From Halocafeteria seosinensis (lineage: Eukaryota; Sar; Bigyra; Bicosoecida), in the NCBI GenBank assembly GCA_001687465.1, contig LVLI01000346.1, positions 62,001-126,000 on the forward strand: a stretch of 64,000 bases of DNA, given 5' to 3'. Each line of letters begins with the position of its first letter. Within the stretch, counting starts at the first letter, position 1. Positions 44,594 through 56,555 of the stretch are shown here, one piece after another. The position numbers and the translations under genes are program-made. The notes beneath the pieces were generated by a model. The model searched no databases. It was not told the DNA's origin and was given only the letters and a program-made list of their open reading frames with translations.

Positions 44594-45008
44594 ATGAGCA
44601 TCCTTCGATCGACAGCCTCGGAAGGCTCCCGGGTGGAGGACATTGCCGCCGCTGAAAACTTGCGCAAGTCTATGCATGATGAATATATGGTTAGGTTCTA
44701 CAAAGCGGCCATCGAACAGTAAGTCTCTACACCGCTGATTACTTTCTGTAGAGGGAATGATGGGAGATGTAGGAAGGTTAACTACAACTGACATCCTTGT
44801 TCTCTCATGCTCTTTACTCTTCCTGATTTTGCCATCCCACAGCAAACGCGTTAAGTACCTACCACGACCTCAGAGAAACCCAATGATAGCGCATAAACAC
44901 GGGTATCCCGTCCGAGCCATGGATAGCTGGCATGCCGCAAACAAGCTTCATAATGAATACCTGCGTGCTACGGAGGAGAGACGAGCACAGGGCAAAGAAA
45001 TATGGTAA
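44594..45008 (+). CDS. small conserved-looking orphan
   Basis: Exons 44594-44718 and 44843-45008 with a 124-nt intron (phase 2) give 96 aa. The sequence is compact and charged: VEDIAAAENLRKSMHDEY, FYKAAIEHKRVKYLPRPQRN, YPVRAMDSWHAANKLHNEYL, ending ERRAQGKEIW. It looks like a globular or membrane-associated small subunit with a helical C-terminus. I do not recognise it. It is divergent from the roadblock gene (295 bp between starts). Confidence 0.6.
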
Positions 45009-45389
45009 TTTCGATCTGCTAGAGAAAGGCTTGAGGTGACCGCTATGGTGGTGAGTGAACGCGACTGATTTAATTGTCTTGTCGAATAGGTTTGCATGGA
45101 AGATTTTCCTTTCCTGACTTCTCAGTGATCCACAAGGTTCATAGCGAGGATTAAGTGCCAGCTTTTGTTGGATCTCACTTGCTTTCGTTGAATTTTCGTT
45201 ATGGAATGCCAATAAAATGTTATTTCTAAAGGAGTTAGAGAACTACATACTCTGCGTGCATTTGTGTAGCGCAAAAATATCCTACCGGATGCCTTGTCCC
45301 AGAGTCCTACAGATAACTTGATATCACTTGCTCCTTCACACGATGAGTCACATCATCTCGGTGAGATTCCATTAAGGTTCAGCAAATCT

Positions 45390-45795
45390 TTCTTACAGAA
45401 CTAAAGGATTTCCTTCCACTTGTATCCGCGCAGCTTAGTTCTCACCAAGTTGCGCTGCAAATTCTTGTCGGTGAAGCATGGCCCATCTTCCCTGACTCCT
45501 TTAGCCGAAAAGCCTTGACAGGTTTACGACACAAAGGTAAAAAGTAAAGAACGCAAAAGATTGCATTGGTCCATTCAGTGCGTGCAATTGTACATATCAT
45601 TACAATTCCCGGTTGAAGTTGCATCCTTCCATCATTCACCGCAAGTTGAACATTGCTTCACATGCTGGGAGGCTTGTGTGTATTCAACTTGCTGGGATTT
45701 ACCGAGAGTTTGTTCCCTTATATGCAACCAAATTGGAACCGGAGTTGGCGCTTATGCCCTTATTCAGTTTGTGTGAACGAGTTGTTTTGGAATAA
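45390..45795 (+). other. possible unresolved gene
   Basis: Two stretches read like protein. After a good acceptor near 45397 the frame gives LKDFLPLVSAQLSSHQVALQ and LVGEAWPIFPDSFSRKAL up to a CAG|GTTTAC donor at about 45537. A second stretch to the stop at 45793-45795 reads LNIASHAGRLVCIQLAGIYR and FVPLYATKLEPELALMPLFS. I could not find splice phases joining them convincingly, nor a first exon with an ATG, so this may be a small gene, a broken one, or chance. It lies just before ALIX. Confidence 0.3.
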
Positions 45796-45804
45796 GTGGT
45801 AGCC

Positions 45805-48800
45805 ATGATTCATGTTCCTCTGAAGGCCACCAAACCTGTGCAGCTTCGGGAGCACTTGGAAAAGTATATCTCACGGAAATATGGCCAAGTAAGGCTGTTT
45901 TCGAGATTTATACAGTTTCTCATGTTGATTTTATCCCAAATTCACTTGGATTTGCCCCAATCGAAACGCTGCAGGATGAAATCAAACGCCAGGAATCGTC
46001 CATCTCCCATATCTCTGCTCTCCGAGAGACCATTGAAGGTGCTACGGACTGTACCCAGAGGACTCACGAGGCTCTAGTGGAGTAAGTGACTGTGTTTGTG
46101 AGAGCATATGACCTCGTTGCTGGAGCATTAACGTGATTCTACAATTTCGTTTGCTCGCAGATACTACTACCTCATTGATAAAGTGCAAGAGAAACTACCT
46201 TCCTCCAGAACTGAAGTAAGGTTGACTCGATGCAAGTAGATAAATACGCTGTAACTATCGTTGTGTGTGCAGCTACCACTTTTTTTTGCATGGTCCGATA
46301 CGCTGATACCTAATTCTTTTGTGGGTACGTGAACTTAAGACACCGCGACAGGAACGAGGAAGAGACATGTTCGTCACAATCGTGCAGGTCAATGGGACTG
46401 GATGTACGAGAAGGCGAATGTTTTATTTTGTATTGGGGCCTGGGAAACCGATCAGGCAGCTGAAATCGACCGTAATGTAGATGATGGTGCGAAGAGAGCA
46501 GCAAAACACTACATGGTTAGTTAGTGGTGCTATAGGTGAAACTTCCTCGGTGTTTAAGTCACGGATGTCTAATATTGCGCAGAATGCTGCAGCAGCTTTT
46601 CAGCACATTTATGATGTACTTTCCCAGAAACTGACCGGATCCACAACTGCCGATTTGGCTATCGAAAATCTACAGATGGTATGTGATACAAACTATCCTG
46701 GATTATGTTCTCATGATCTTATGCAACCATAACGTTCAGCTGTCCTCGGTCATGTTGGCCCAAGCCCAAACTTGTTTCTTTGAGCGTGCCCATACTACCA
46801 AAACCAAGCCACAGCTCCAAGCAAAACTTGCTATGGATGCTTCAGAATGCTATGCGCGGGCCAAGAGCTCTATCACCGTAAGTAGTCTGGGCGAGCAGGT
46901 GGGTACGCGACTAGTAGCATTTGTTGGCCAATGTATACAGCCAAAAATGGGATCTGTCTTGGCCAAGACGTTCGACTGGACGGCACATTTGGATTTTCAA
47001 GCACTCAGCTTTGAAGCTGCGGCGTGTTTTCAGCAAAGCAAAGCCTCCTTTGAGGAAGCCGAGCGGACTGGCTACCGCTTTGGCGACGAAATAGCATTTC
47101 TCCAACGAGCTGAAGTACGTGAAGTCCTTCACTGCGGCTTGGGGTACATTTTACCTGGTGAAACCACCTGCAGAGGTTGTTGACCACTGCCGTAGATATT
47201 GCGAGGAAGAAGAGCATACCACATTCAAGCGCAATGAAACTGCTAAACAGCGTTAGGAACCGAAAAACAGTATGTTTTGACTTACTCAAGTGATTATTCC
47301 CACATAGTACCAATACAGTTTGGTTGAGCTCCAACTCTCAGCAAGCCGAAGAGGATAACGTCAGCATCTACATGAGTCCAGTACCGGAACTGGATGAACT
47401 TCCGGAAATTGGGAGTGTGCACATGGCTAAACCTGTAAGTCTCCGACGTTCTGATTGGGTTCAGAGTGGTATACACTCCTATTGCTGCTTGTACAGGGGG
47501 CTGTCCCAGCCGCCCCAGAAGATTTGCAGCAGGTGTTTGGGACTCTTGTTCCTACTGAAGTTGCCAATAGTCGGTAAGCGAAGCTATTGTATGTGTGTGT
47601 AGTTATCATAAGTATACATTAAATATCGCAGTTCTGAGTTTGAACGGTGGCAAAATGATAAGGCTAGAGAGCTTCGTAGTGAAGCGGCGAACGAGTGCGA
47701 AACAACTAGAGGTGTTCTGGCTTCGCTTAATTTGCCTGGTGCACTTTCAGTAACGGAAACTTCAGAAGGAATACCGAAAGAGTTGCTGAATCGCATAGAT
47801 ATGGCACACACGAAAGGAGGCCTAGCGGAATTGCGAAGACTTCTTAAACTCAATCAGTCTTCATCGAAGAGAGTAAAGGAGCACTTGAGTGAGGTGAGTG
47901 CGCTCACACCACCTAATCGTTGGTCACTGATGTATCATGGTTAGCTCTCCATGTGCGGGCAGATACGATCCATGCTGAATGATGAAATAGAGGAGGATAA
48001 AAAATATCGAACTGATTACGGTGAACAATGGAATTGGTAAGCTAAGCTACTCCATTTGATGCCCTTAAGCTCCACTAACGTCTTTATTGTGATGGTCAGC
48101 ACTCCCGCGAAAGAGGTGTGCCAGTCGCAGTTCGAGAAGCTTCAACGTTTCGAGAAGGTTGCCGAGCAAGCGGCGGAAGCGGATCAAAAGGTTGCCCGTA
48201 AATTAGAGGATAACCAGAAAGATCTCGTATTTATTGACCAATCGAGGCAAGATTTGGAGAAGTTGGTCCCTGAGAGTGGGGAAACCGAGAAATTATCTCC
48301 CCAGTGCCAGGAAGTGAGAGATGATCTTCGCCAACGGCTTGACTCCCTTCAAGAACTTATGAGCGAGAGGGATGAAATTGTCGATAGGCATATAGTTTCC
48401 TCGTTGCCTCCTGAAAAAGTGGCGGAAATTTTTAGTAGAGCTGGTGCCTCGTCGAAGGATAAGACAATGGAAGTACGCGATTGCTTAATACCCGCTGATA
48501 GTGTGTCACTAAATTTCTGTATTGTCCTTCCTGTACAGCAATTGAAAAATCAAGTTCAAGAGGAAGAAGTCAAAGTAAGACATGAATTTTTCGAAGAAAT
48601 CCAAAAGCAAATGGAGTCCATACAAGTAAGAGCGTAATGTAATTGCTTGTTGTGTCCTCTGGTTCAGCCGAATTCACTGTGTGCAGTCATTATATGAGAG
48701 ATTCAATGATTTGAAAAAGAATAGTCCTGCTGCAACTGGTAGATTGAACGCTTTGCAGCGTCTGGAAAATGCTGTAGACAAGTTCGAAGAAGCGAAATCC

Positions 48801-49241
48801 AACTTGCGAGAAGGCGAAGGGTTCTATTTGGATTTCTTGAAACGCTTGGACCAACTTCGTCGGGAAGTTGCTGACCTTGTTTCCGCACGCGACATTGAGA
48901 GGAGAGAGACCTTAATGAGTCTTAGAAACGAAAACTCAACTTCACAATCTGGAGGACTGTCGTATTCGTTTGCTCAAATGGATTTAGATGGCGGAGGGAC
49001 CGCGGGTGCAACTGCTCCTCCAAGGGAGGAAGGCTATCCCCAAATGCCTACAAGTGGAAATGAAGGGCACAGCGGCTCAGCGTACCAGCATCAAGACCAC
49101 CAACAGAGCCAAGCCTATCACGAGCAGAACTACCATCCTCGCAATCCCTTCGCTGCTTCAGTATCTGCAAGTGGTCAGGAAGTTACAAGCTCTGGTCAAC
49201 AATTTCCTTACCAAACTGGAGGCAGGAGCCAGGCACCTTAA
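45805..49241 (+). CDS. ALIX: ALIX/Bro1-domain ESCRT adaptor
   Basis: ESCRT-associated adaptor for membrane scission, endosomal sorting and cytokinesis. Sixteen exons: 45805-45888, 45975-46081, 46161-46215, 46273-46324, 46388-46515, 46583-46678, 46740-46877, 46941-47114, 47174-47269, 47342-47434, 47497-47573, 47632-47893, 47963-48036, 48100-48472, 48539-48625, 48687-49241; introns 57-86 nt; 816 aa, all phases consistent. The Bro1 domain (MIHVPLKATKPVQL, VMLAQAQTCFFERA) runs to about residue 370 with VSIYMSPVPELDELPEIG. The V domain follows (GVLASLNLPGALSV) with two long coiled arms. The 120-residue C-terminus is Gln/Ser/Pro/Tyr-rich, as in ALIX tails but with few Pro runs. It is the most intron-dense gene here. 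Confidence 0.93.
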
Positions 49242-49531
49242 GTTTAACCCGTAAAGTAAGGTCAAGTACAATAGTGCTCAAAAACACGCGGAATGGTACT
49301 TTCGCCAAAATGCTACTAACTCTCACACGTGATCTCGTTTTCCATGAGATTGCGTTTTTTGCACTTCTTCACAATCCTAACACCCAAATACCGTTGGCTC
49401 GCACTCCGTCGCACGTGATCCGACAGAGTGCAGCATTGACAAAAAACAAGATTTCCACGTGGTTTTTTCTTGTTATTTCTTTTGTCTCTCTCTCGTGTCA
49501 TTCTGTGTTGGTGTGCATTGGAGCTGCGAGA

Positions 49532-51930
49532 ATGTCGACGGGCTCTTCGTCCTCAGCTTCTGTGACCTTGTCAGCTGCCAAAGCAGCTGTCGCTGGCGCT
49601 TCTGCGTGGCCAGGGCAGTTCCATACAGAAGGAAGGTATACTTCTACCGCGTATACTGGGCCGGACCCTGTACAGACGGAGGAGGACACGTCGGCGCCTT
49701 CGATGTCGTCGCCTCAGTTATCTCAATTCGGGTTCGCCTCGCCCAGTTATTCACATGCAGGTTCTTCAGCAATGAACACACCCCCACAGGAAGGCTCCAA
49801 AGCTGTAGCAGCGCATTATCCTTCCAGAGGTGGCGTACATGTGTCTCAGGACTCGCGGTCCTTTCGGACACCTCCGGCACCAGATTCTCAACAGGGACCG
49901 AACGTCGTGCCGTCATACGAACAGAGAGGGCCAGACCACGGCATGTTTGGGGGCGCGCATGCTGGAAAATCCACCGCTTATAGTCAGTACGACAACTGGG
50001 ACCAGGACCGCAACCAACAGGGGGCTGAAGATCTACCGCTAGATGAGTTACAGGAGGAGATGGCACGTTCGTTGGAAAGGTATGTTTCTCGGTGTTTTGA
50101 TGCCGTTAGCAATCGTGTATCCGTCATTTGAACACTAACGTGCGCAGATTACACCAACTGGAAACTTTTTTCCTGCATAGTCAGCAAAGTGCACCAGCGC
50201 ACCAGCAGAATTCTCAGGAGTTACTGGCTTCCCTCACGCACAGTTCCTGCGTACATCATGAAGTGGTGAGGCCCACGTGCGATAAAGATATATGGACGGA
50301 TATTAAAGCATTTAAGCGTTCTCTTGAAGATAAACAAATACGATTAGCCCAAATAACGGACCTAACGATGAGGAAGATAGAACACCTAGAGTCTCTCGTA
50401 CATGGGCAGTATGGTCAAGGACTGGTATCACACGTTCGAACATTGATCGAGGATAAGACCAGAGTGAAACATCGACTTATAGCGGCTAGTACCCAAAACT
50501 CGGAGTTGTCTTCCAAGCTGACATATTACACGGAAAAAGCAAATGTGGACTCAGAAATGAATGAACGGTTGCAACCCTTGGAGAAGAAAATGCAGAACGT
50601 TTTGGAACAGCTCCGCACTGCACAGGAGGATCAAGAGGAGAAGTGGAGGACTCATTTCAGCAAACTTGAGGAAATGAGCAATAATGACACCTTCAGGAAG
50701 AGTGTTGATGCTCTGCAAAATGGTATTGAGAGCAAACTGAATTCTACGATGGATGAGATTCAATCATTGGGGAAATCGCTGAATAAAGGGAGGACAGAGA
50801 CTCCAGAGAAATTGCTGGAAACCAAAACGGAAATCGTTGATAAGGTCGGTGAAGTTTTGAGGCAGAACGAGGAAATCAAGGAAGAATTGAAAACTATAAC
50901 TTCCGGTGGCGGGTCTAACGCCACACCCAATTCCCATGTGGAATACGATACTTTGAAGGAAGCTACGGAGCAGCTAGAGAAGAAGCTTTCAGCGTTAGTG
51001 GACTCAAGACATGATGAAGAGAGTCGTATAGAGAACCGGATCCAGAAGGAATTCGAAACTCTCAAAGAAATGTTGAGTAATAAAAAGTCGAAAGAAAATA
51101 TGCTAGAGACTGTGCAAAACGACCGGTGGAAGCTATCTCGACTGATCAATGCTGCTATGAGACTAGCGCTTTCACGCTTCGACGGCAATGTAGAGTTACC
51201 AGAAATTCCCGCACTGTCAGATGATCCCATTCAACTTCAAGAACGATTGCTTTTCAACACTGTGGTTGCTACGATGAACTCCATTTACAAGGACGTGGAC
51301 GAAAAAGTCCTCAATGACACTCCTCCCTCCAGCCCTCAGCAAGTGGAGGGGCAACTGGAGAACTACAGTCAAAGGAGAAAAAAGCATTCTCCATCTTATG
51401 GGAGGTCACAGGAAAATTCGTTCGCTGTACGCGAAAGACCGTCTCACGCAGCCCTTGAGAGGTCTCGGTCTACGAACTCTCAATCCGGTCACCAGGTGTC
51501 AGAGTGGCTGCGGGACATGCACTCCCATTTTCAACACAACAGAGCTGAAGTAGAGCCTTCAACGCGCTTGTCTGGGCACTCTCCTACTTCGCAGAAATTA
51601 GACAGGTGGTTTTCTTCCCATGCACCTTGGTCAACGTCCAGTGCGTTACGGCGCACTCCGGAAAACAACGGAGGGGGGTCCCATACCCAGTATGCTTCCC
51701 CTCATTCTCAAAGCTCTCAGGGCTGGTCTGTACACGACAGCAGTGCCGCAGTGGCCTTTGGAGAACAGCAAGCAGAACTAGATGCAACATCTGATGAAAT
51801 TGAGCAGAAGGAGCAAGCTGTGCGAAATCAGCGTACGTTAGATTCCTATCGCACCAATGAAGCATCTTATAGTTCCCGCCCACTGTCTCCCAACATTTCG
51901 GGTATACTGAAGGGTGTGAATCCCCATTAG
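49532..51930 (+). CDS. coiled-coil orphan protein
   Basis: Exons 49532-50079 and 50148-51930 (68-nt intron, phase 2), 776 aa. Residues 1-180 are Ser/Gly/Pro/Gln-rich and disordered, then DLPLDELQEEMARSLERLHQ starts a helical region. From about residue 190 to 500 there is extensive heptad-type coiled coil (RLQPLEKKMQNVLEQLRTAQ, EATEQLEKKLSALVDSRHDE). The tail is Ser/Arg/His-rich. I recognise no family; the architecture is that of a cytoskeletal or vesicle-tethering scaffold. The ATG at 49532 is the first with a long open frame. Confidence 0.75.
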
Positions 51931-52265
51931 TCGTCCACACAATGTGCACTGAATAGTGTCACCACAAAGCAACGAGTCTGTAGTAACTAACGTTGCAGAG
52001 AATACACAAATGCTTGTGCATGCTTCAAGTCCATTCTCCTGCACTATACTCATGGCAGTTACTCGCAAGGGCAAAGTTCGAAGGAAACCACCCTGAGTTA
52101 GCCCTTAGAGGAGTGAAAAACACGGGATCGCGGGCTTCCTGGTTCCAGATACTCCTGTGAAGTTGGCCGGTGGTCTTCGGATAGTCGCCAAGTGACTGCT
52201 GCTCTTGTTTGACGTTCCCATCTACGTAGTTCGAGACGCAAGTAGGTTTAGGGCGTACAGTGGAT
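51931..52265. other. intergenic
   Basis: About 335 bp between two same-strand genes; nothing recognised. Confidence 0.5.
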
Positions 52266-54080
52266 ATGTCGAATATTCGACGGCTGGCCTGGCGTGTGTG
52301 GCATCCTTTCATTCATCGGCCACATGGGCAACTTCACAATGTCTATAAACCCAGTCATATGCTACAAGTGAGGTGTATGAGTTCCACAGATGGTTCTACG
52401 ATATCTGGGAAAGCATCTCCGACTGCGACGAAGGAGTTTGTCACTTCGAAATCGATGCCATCCACGCGCATGGCTCGAGGTGGAGGACTGCACATTTCCA
52501 GAGTGGGCTTTGGGAGCGATGATTATGGAGTGGATACCAGCGAAAGGTCTCAGCAGCTTGCTAAGGCTGTTCTTCGTCGAGGGGTAAATGTATTGCAGAT
52601 CGATATCGATTCCCTCTTTGCGAGAAGACAGCCGACCTCACCTCTATATGAGACTAGCGAAGCGGCGTTGCACTGGGAGAAGCGTACACTACAGAGATTG
52701 ATATGTCCGAAGCAGACAAAGAAAGATACAGTACGTAGGGATCAGCTAGTGATCATTGGGAGAATAGGAGTTCTTGGGGCAAACCCCTACACCTCACCTT
52801 ATGGTGTGGAGGTCGTTAACGACAGAGTGCAAGAGGCTCTCAACCTGTTGGGCCTGGAACAATTTGACTTGGTCTTGACGGACTTGCCGGTTCGTTCGCG
52901 GTACTCGGTAGAGTCTCTATCGAAGAGAGTACTACAGTGTCTTGAGGAATCCGTTGACAAAGGTCTGACCCAATACTACGGTATTGGAGCATCCCAGTTT
53001 ACACCATTCGATGAGCATGAAGGGTGGGGAGATGCGATTCCGATCAGAACCATCTTTGCCGTAGCTGAAGACTATTCTGCTAAGCATCATTTGGTGGCAA
53101 TTGAATATGTGCAGTCAGTACTAGACGTCTCATCTATGCTACCTACAGCTATCGATGAGAACGAGGAGTCGTGGTCCCTCATGGAACTGATTCGTTCTTA
53201 CGGAATGACTCAGTTGCTTAGGTCTCCTTTAGACTGCCTCCACGAGGGTAAAGTGTTTCGCTGTGTCGATTCTGAGTCCCATGATGATGTATCTGGACCC
53301 GATGTCTCTCATGAATTGGATGAGGCGGTGAATGTTGCGATACACCTTGAGCGAAAATTCGAGTTTGAGGTGTTGCCAGAATTGAGAAAAGAAAGCTCAG
53401 ACAACACGGACCTTCGCAACATCGAAACCTCTGATTATAATTGGGCTCGTACCGTTGGTTTCAATTTACATCAGTTAGACTCTTTATTGCAATGGAGGTT
53501 TATGTGGAACAGAAGGGTTAAGCCAGCTGTGAATAAACTTACAAAAATTAGTTCGGAGATGCACGAAGCCAGCCAATGGTCTCGTGCTTATCAGGGTGCT
53601 ATGTTCCATATGAAACTTGCAATCGACAAGTACGTGGACAAACTGCATGCACATCGGGCACACGCTGTTTCCCAAGAATTCGAAACACTTGATGGAAGAT
53701 TCTACACCGTGCCGCAATTAGACTGGAGAGTCCTTCGACTCCTGCTGTCTTCTCCCGGGGACACCGTTCTAACTGAGGAAGCACAGACGTTCAACAAGGG
53801 TCTTAATCAGTATTTGCCACCGGCTAGCAATGCAGTGAAGTTTCAGAACGAATTGGGTAGTTTGGTTGAACGCATTCATGATAGAATGTGGCCTGCCCAA
53901 CGAGCATCCCAGCGTCCCACTTCCAGAACAAGAGAGTCAGGGAATTCTCATCCTGTTGCCGATAAGCTGTATCGAGAAGATAGCTACAGTGAAGCTGGTT
54001 CTCATGCAGATAGAATGAGAAGAATCATTGACAAGAAGAAGCAGAAGAACCGTCACGACACTGGTGGCAGTGATGAATGA
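52266..54080 (+). CDS. aldo-keto-reductase-like protein, mitochondrial, probably inactive
   Basis: Single exon, 604 aa. The N-terminus MSNIRRLAWRVWHPFIHRPH is basic and amphipathic, so mitochondrial import is likely. Residues about 75-340 follow the AKR barrel order: SRVGFGSDDYGVD, AVLRRGVNVLQIDI, YETSEAALHWEKRTL, DQLVIIGRIGVLG, ALNLLGLEQFDLVLTDLP, ESVDKGLTQYYGIGASQFT. The usual catalytic residues look lost: the Tyr position after the DTA-like strand is Phe (DSLF), the strand normally ending in TK reads IGRIG, and the LVLTDLP strand lacks the His. A 260-residue helical C-terminal extension is unlike ordinary AKRs. The function is not assignable. Confidence 0.7.
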   Translation: MSNIRRLAWRVWHPFIHRPHGQLHNVYKPSHMLQVRCMSSTDGSTISGKASPTATKEFVTSKSMPSTRMARGGGLHISRVGFGSDDYGVDTSERSQQLAKAVLRRGVNVLQIDIDSLFARRQPTSPLYETSEAALHWEKRTLQRLICPKQTKKDTVRRDQLVIIGRIGVLGANPYTSPYGVEVVNDRVQEALNLLGLEQFDLVLTDLPVRSRYSVESLSKRVLQCLEESVDKGLTQYYGIGASQFTPFDEHEGWGDAIPIRTIFAVAEDYSAKHHLVAIEYVQSVLDVSSMLPTAIDENEESWSLMELIRSYGMTQLLRSPLDCLHEGKVFRCVDSESHDDVSGPDVSHELDEAVNVAIHLERKFEFEVLPELRKESSDNTDLRNIETSDYNWARTVGFNLHQLDSLLQWRFMWNRRVKPAVNKLTKISSEMHEASQWSRAYQGAMFHMKLAIDKYVDKLHAHRAHAVSQEFETLDGRFYTVPQLDWRVLRLLLSSPGDTVLTEEAQTFNKGLNQYLPPASNAVKFQNELGSLVERIHDRMWPAQRASQRPTSRTRESGNSHPVADKLYREDSYSEAGSHADRMRRIIDKKKQKNRHDTGGSDE

Positions 54081-54916
54081 GATGGCGAAACGGACCGAAG
54101 GAGAAAGTGTTGACAGACCTATCCGTACATGACGCTCCTACCTCTTGCGGGGATTATGGGAAATTCTTGGACTAACGAAAGATGGCATCAGGGTGCCTCC
54201 AATGATCTCGCTTACATGGCAAGCGCATCAACACTACCGGTACAGTAGGGTGCNCAACCCATCAAGAAAGTAGCACCTCGCCAATTAATCTACGGGCGCG
54301 TGCAGGGAATCTACTGTACTGTTTCATGATTGCACGCGATAGAGTACTTCTCAAGGTAGGAATTACTGAGAATCTGCGTTCCCGTCAGGCTAACAAACGT
54401 GGTACTACACGCGAGTGCCGGCATTGCCGCGCGTTGCACCCTTTATTCATATGCCACGCGTCCCAACCGGTAAAGTGGCCCACGACCCGGTGTGTGTATG
54501 ATAGGTCATCCTATCTATGCTTATATGCTTGGTTTGGTGTTTGCCCTCTCACTTGCGTCCCGTGGTTCACTGGTGCCAATGCACCGTGTCATTCCACTAT
54601 AATAATTGCTGGACCATGGTAGCCTTAATAAACCCAGGACACTAACCGTATTCAATTCAGTGGCATAACTGTTACACTTCTGTCTGATCTCTTTAGAGAC
54701 CGCTCTCCTGTTAGAGTCCCAGATTGCTGAACATTAAAACTCAGCAATTTCAAGTTCTCAAATTTCAAACAAAATTTCAAATTGAAGCCAACGTTTGAAA
54801 TTCAAATTTCTAAGAGGATGTCTCTCAAAGCTGCTCTTGTTACAAAAACCTTTTCCATGTGGTTTATAGAGTTTTGGAATACCATATAGAATAGGCCACC
54901 GCGAGTATTGCGCATA
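54081..54916. other. intergenic, with N and AT-rich inverted motifs
   Basis: About 835 bp. Base 54254 is N. Between about 54757 and 54812, upstream of NSE3, AATTTCAAA (twice) faces TTTGAAATT, giving an imperfect inverted repeat rich in TTTGAA/TTCAAA. No gene recognised. Confidence 0.5.
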
Positions 54917-56555
54917 ATGACGGAAGGAGTATCATCGTCTGCCGCCTCCTCGGCGGCCCCTTCGAGGCCCCGGAGGCAAGCTACCAAGAGGCGCTTTAAC
55001 GACGAGAATGCACCTCCCAACACCCCTGAGGGTGGCGTCAATGGCCAGCATGAAGAACAAGAGTTTGAAGACGATAGTACGACTGCTGCCGCGGCAGCCA
55101 GGCGGGCGAGGAAAAGAAAAATGCGAAATCGAGGTATCCGGAAACGTGGACGCCAGGCGCTTACAACGACAGGGAAGAAGGCAGCTGAAAGAAAGAAGAG
55201 AAAAACAAGGAACCAAAGCGCCGCTTCTGGAGGTGCAGCTGGCCGACAAGAAGAGGATGAAAATGAGCAGCCGGATGAAGAGAACATACCAGACAGCGTA
55301 ATTGGTGAAGAGTTACTGGCATGCATCTCAAAAGACTTTTTTGGATCTTCCCAAAAGCATCAGTTTGACAAATACCACAGCATGGAGGAAGACGTAAGTC
55401 AGTTTAATTATCTTAGTCGTACCCATGGAAGACAATTTGGTTCTCGAATAGTGGGTTATCCGAGACTGTATCTTCGTTTCGTGCAGGTACGAGAGGCAAC
55501 CTACCGCAAGTTATTTAGATTCGTTGTTTTGCAATGTGTTTGTGGGGGAAGGCCACTAAGAAAGAGAGACGTGGCGGAAGTTTTGCAAACGCATAGCCTG
55601 GCAATGTAAGCCTCACGAAGTTTCCTCCTGCAAACAGTTATTCAAAGGATACACCCGCGTACCGTTGACTGAGACAGGCCGATGTTGGATCGAGTAAATA
55701 ATGCCCTGCGAAGAAAATTTGGCTTGGAACTTGTACCCCTTTTGGAGACAGTCACCGTAGAAGGTAACTATTTATCTAGTCTATGAGGTCTTGAGGCGCC
55801 GACAGCGCTTGGTATTGGCTTGCAGATACTGCGAGAAAAGCAAACTTCGTTTCCGGAAGAAGCAACACAGAGCTCATGGTCGTCATTGCCAACCGAGACG
55901 ATGAAGACCTCCCAGAACCTGTTTCATATCAGTCGAGAAAGTAAGTCTCAAGGTGTCGCCGGCATCATCAGCCTGCCCTCAGAATGTGTATGTCTGGAAC
56001 AGGGACTTGGGAAACTCACTTCCCCGAACCGACCGTTTATATCATTCACTAGCGATGGTTGTGATGAGTATTGTACTTCTTCAGGATGAGCAGTGTGCCA
56101 CAGCTGGTGGGTGCTATGCCAGCTGGTCGCTTTTACCATATTTCTGTCAATAGCTTCTTTTGAGGAATCATTCGATTACAGAGCTTATCAAAACCACGCT
56201 GGCAAGGGTTGACAGTAGATTTTCTTCGAAGAAACACCCAACCTTCGGTGAATGGGAATCTACTGTTTTTCGCCAATTCGTGGACGAGTAAGTGGTTGCA
56301 GTGAACGCTTCTCAACCTGATTCAACAAAAATGGCATCTTTGGGTACTTCTTCGCTACGCAGTGGTATTCTGGATGCTTTGCGGGAGAACAATGAAGTAT
56401 TTTATTACTTAGGTCCGGTTGCTCGATGTGAAATAGGTGCCCCCAACTTATACGATTTCGCGCACCGTGTTACCGAGGGTGAGAACATGCACCAGACGAA
56501 ACTGGAAAACGCTCTTCGCAAAGAAAGTCTAGGTGTTGAAGACGAATACACGTAA
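54917..56555 (+). CDS. NSE3: NSE3 MAGE-domain subunit of the SMC5/6 complex
   Basis: Subunit of the SMC5/6 DNA repair complex; MAGE-domain partner of the NSE1 RING ligase. Seven exons: 54917-55393, 55487-55605, 55678-55763, 55826-55940, 56003-56106, 56182-56287, 56363-56555; introns 62-93 nt; 399 aa. The first 150 residues are basic and disordered (RARKRKMRNRGIRKRGRQ). The MAGE homology domain then reads across all splices: YRKLFRFVVLQC, RRKFGLELVPLLETV, SLAMVVMSIVLLQDEQCATA, HPTFGEWESTVFRQFVDD, EVFYYLGPVARCEIGAPNLY. The order and spacing match NSE3/MAGE winged helices. The donor of exon 5 was chosen by phase; a neighbouring GT would break the frame. Confidence 0.88.
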
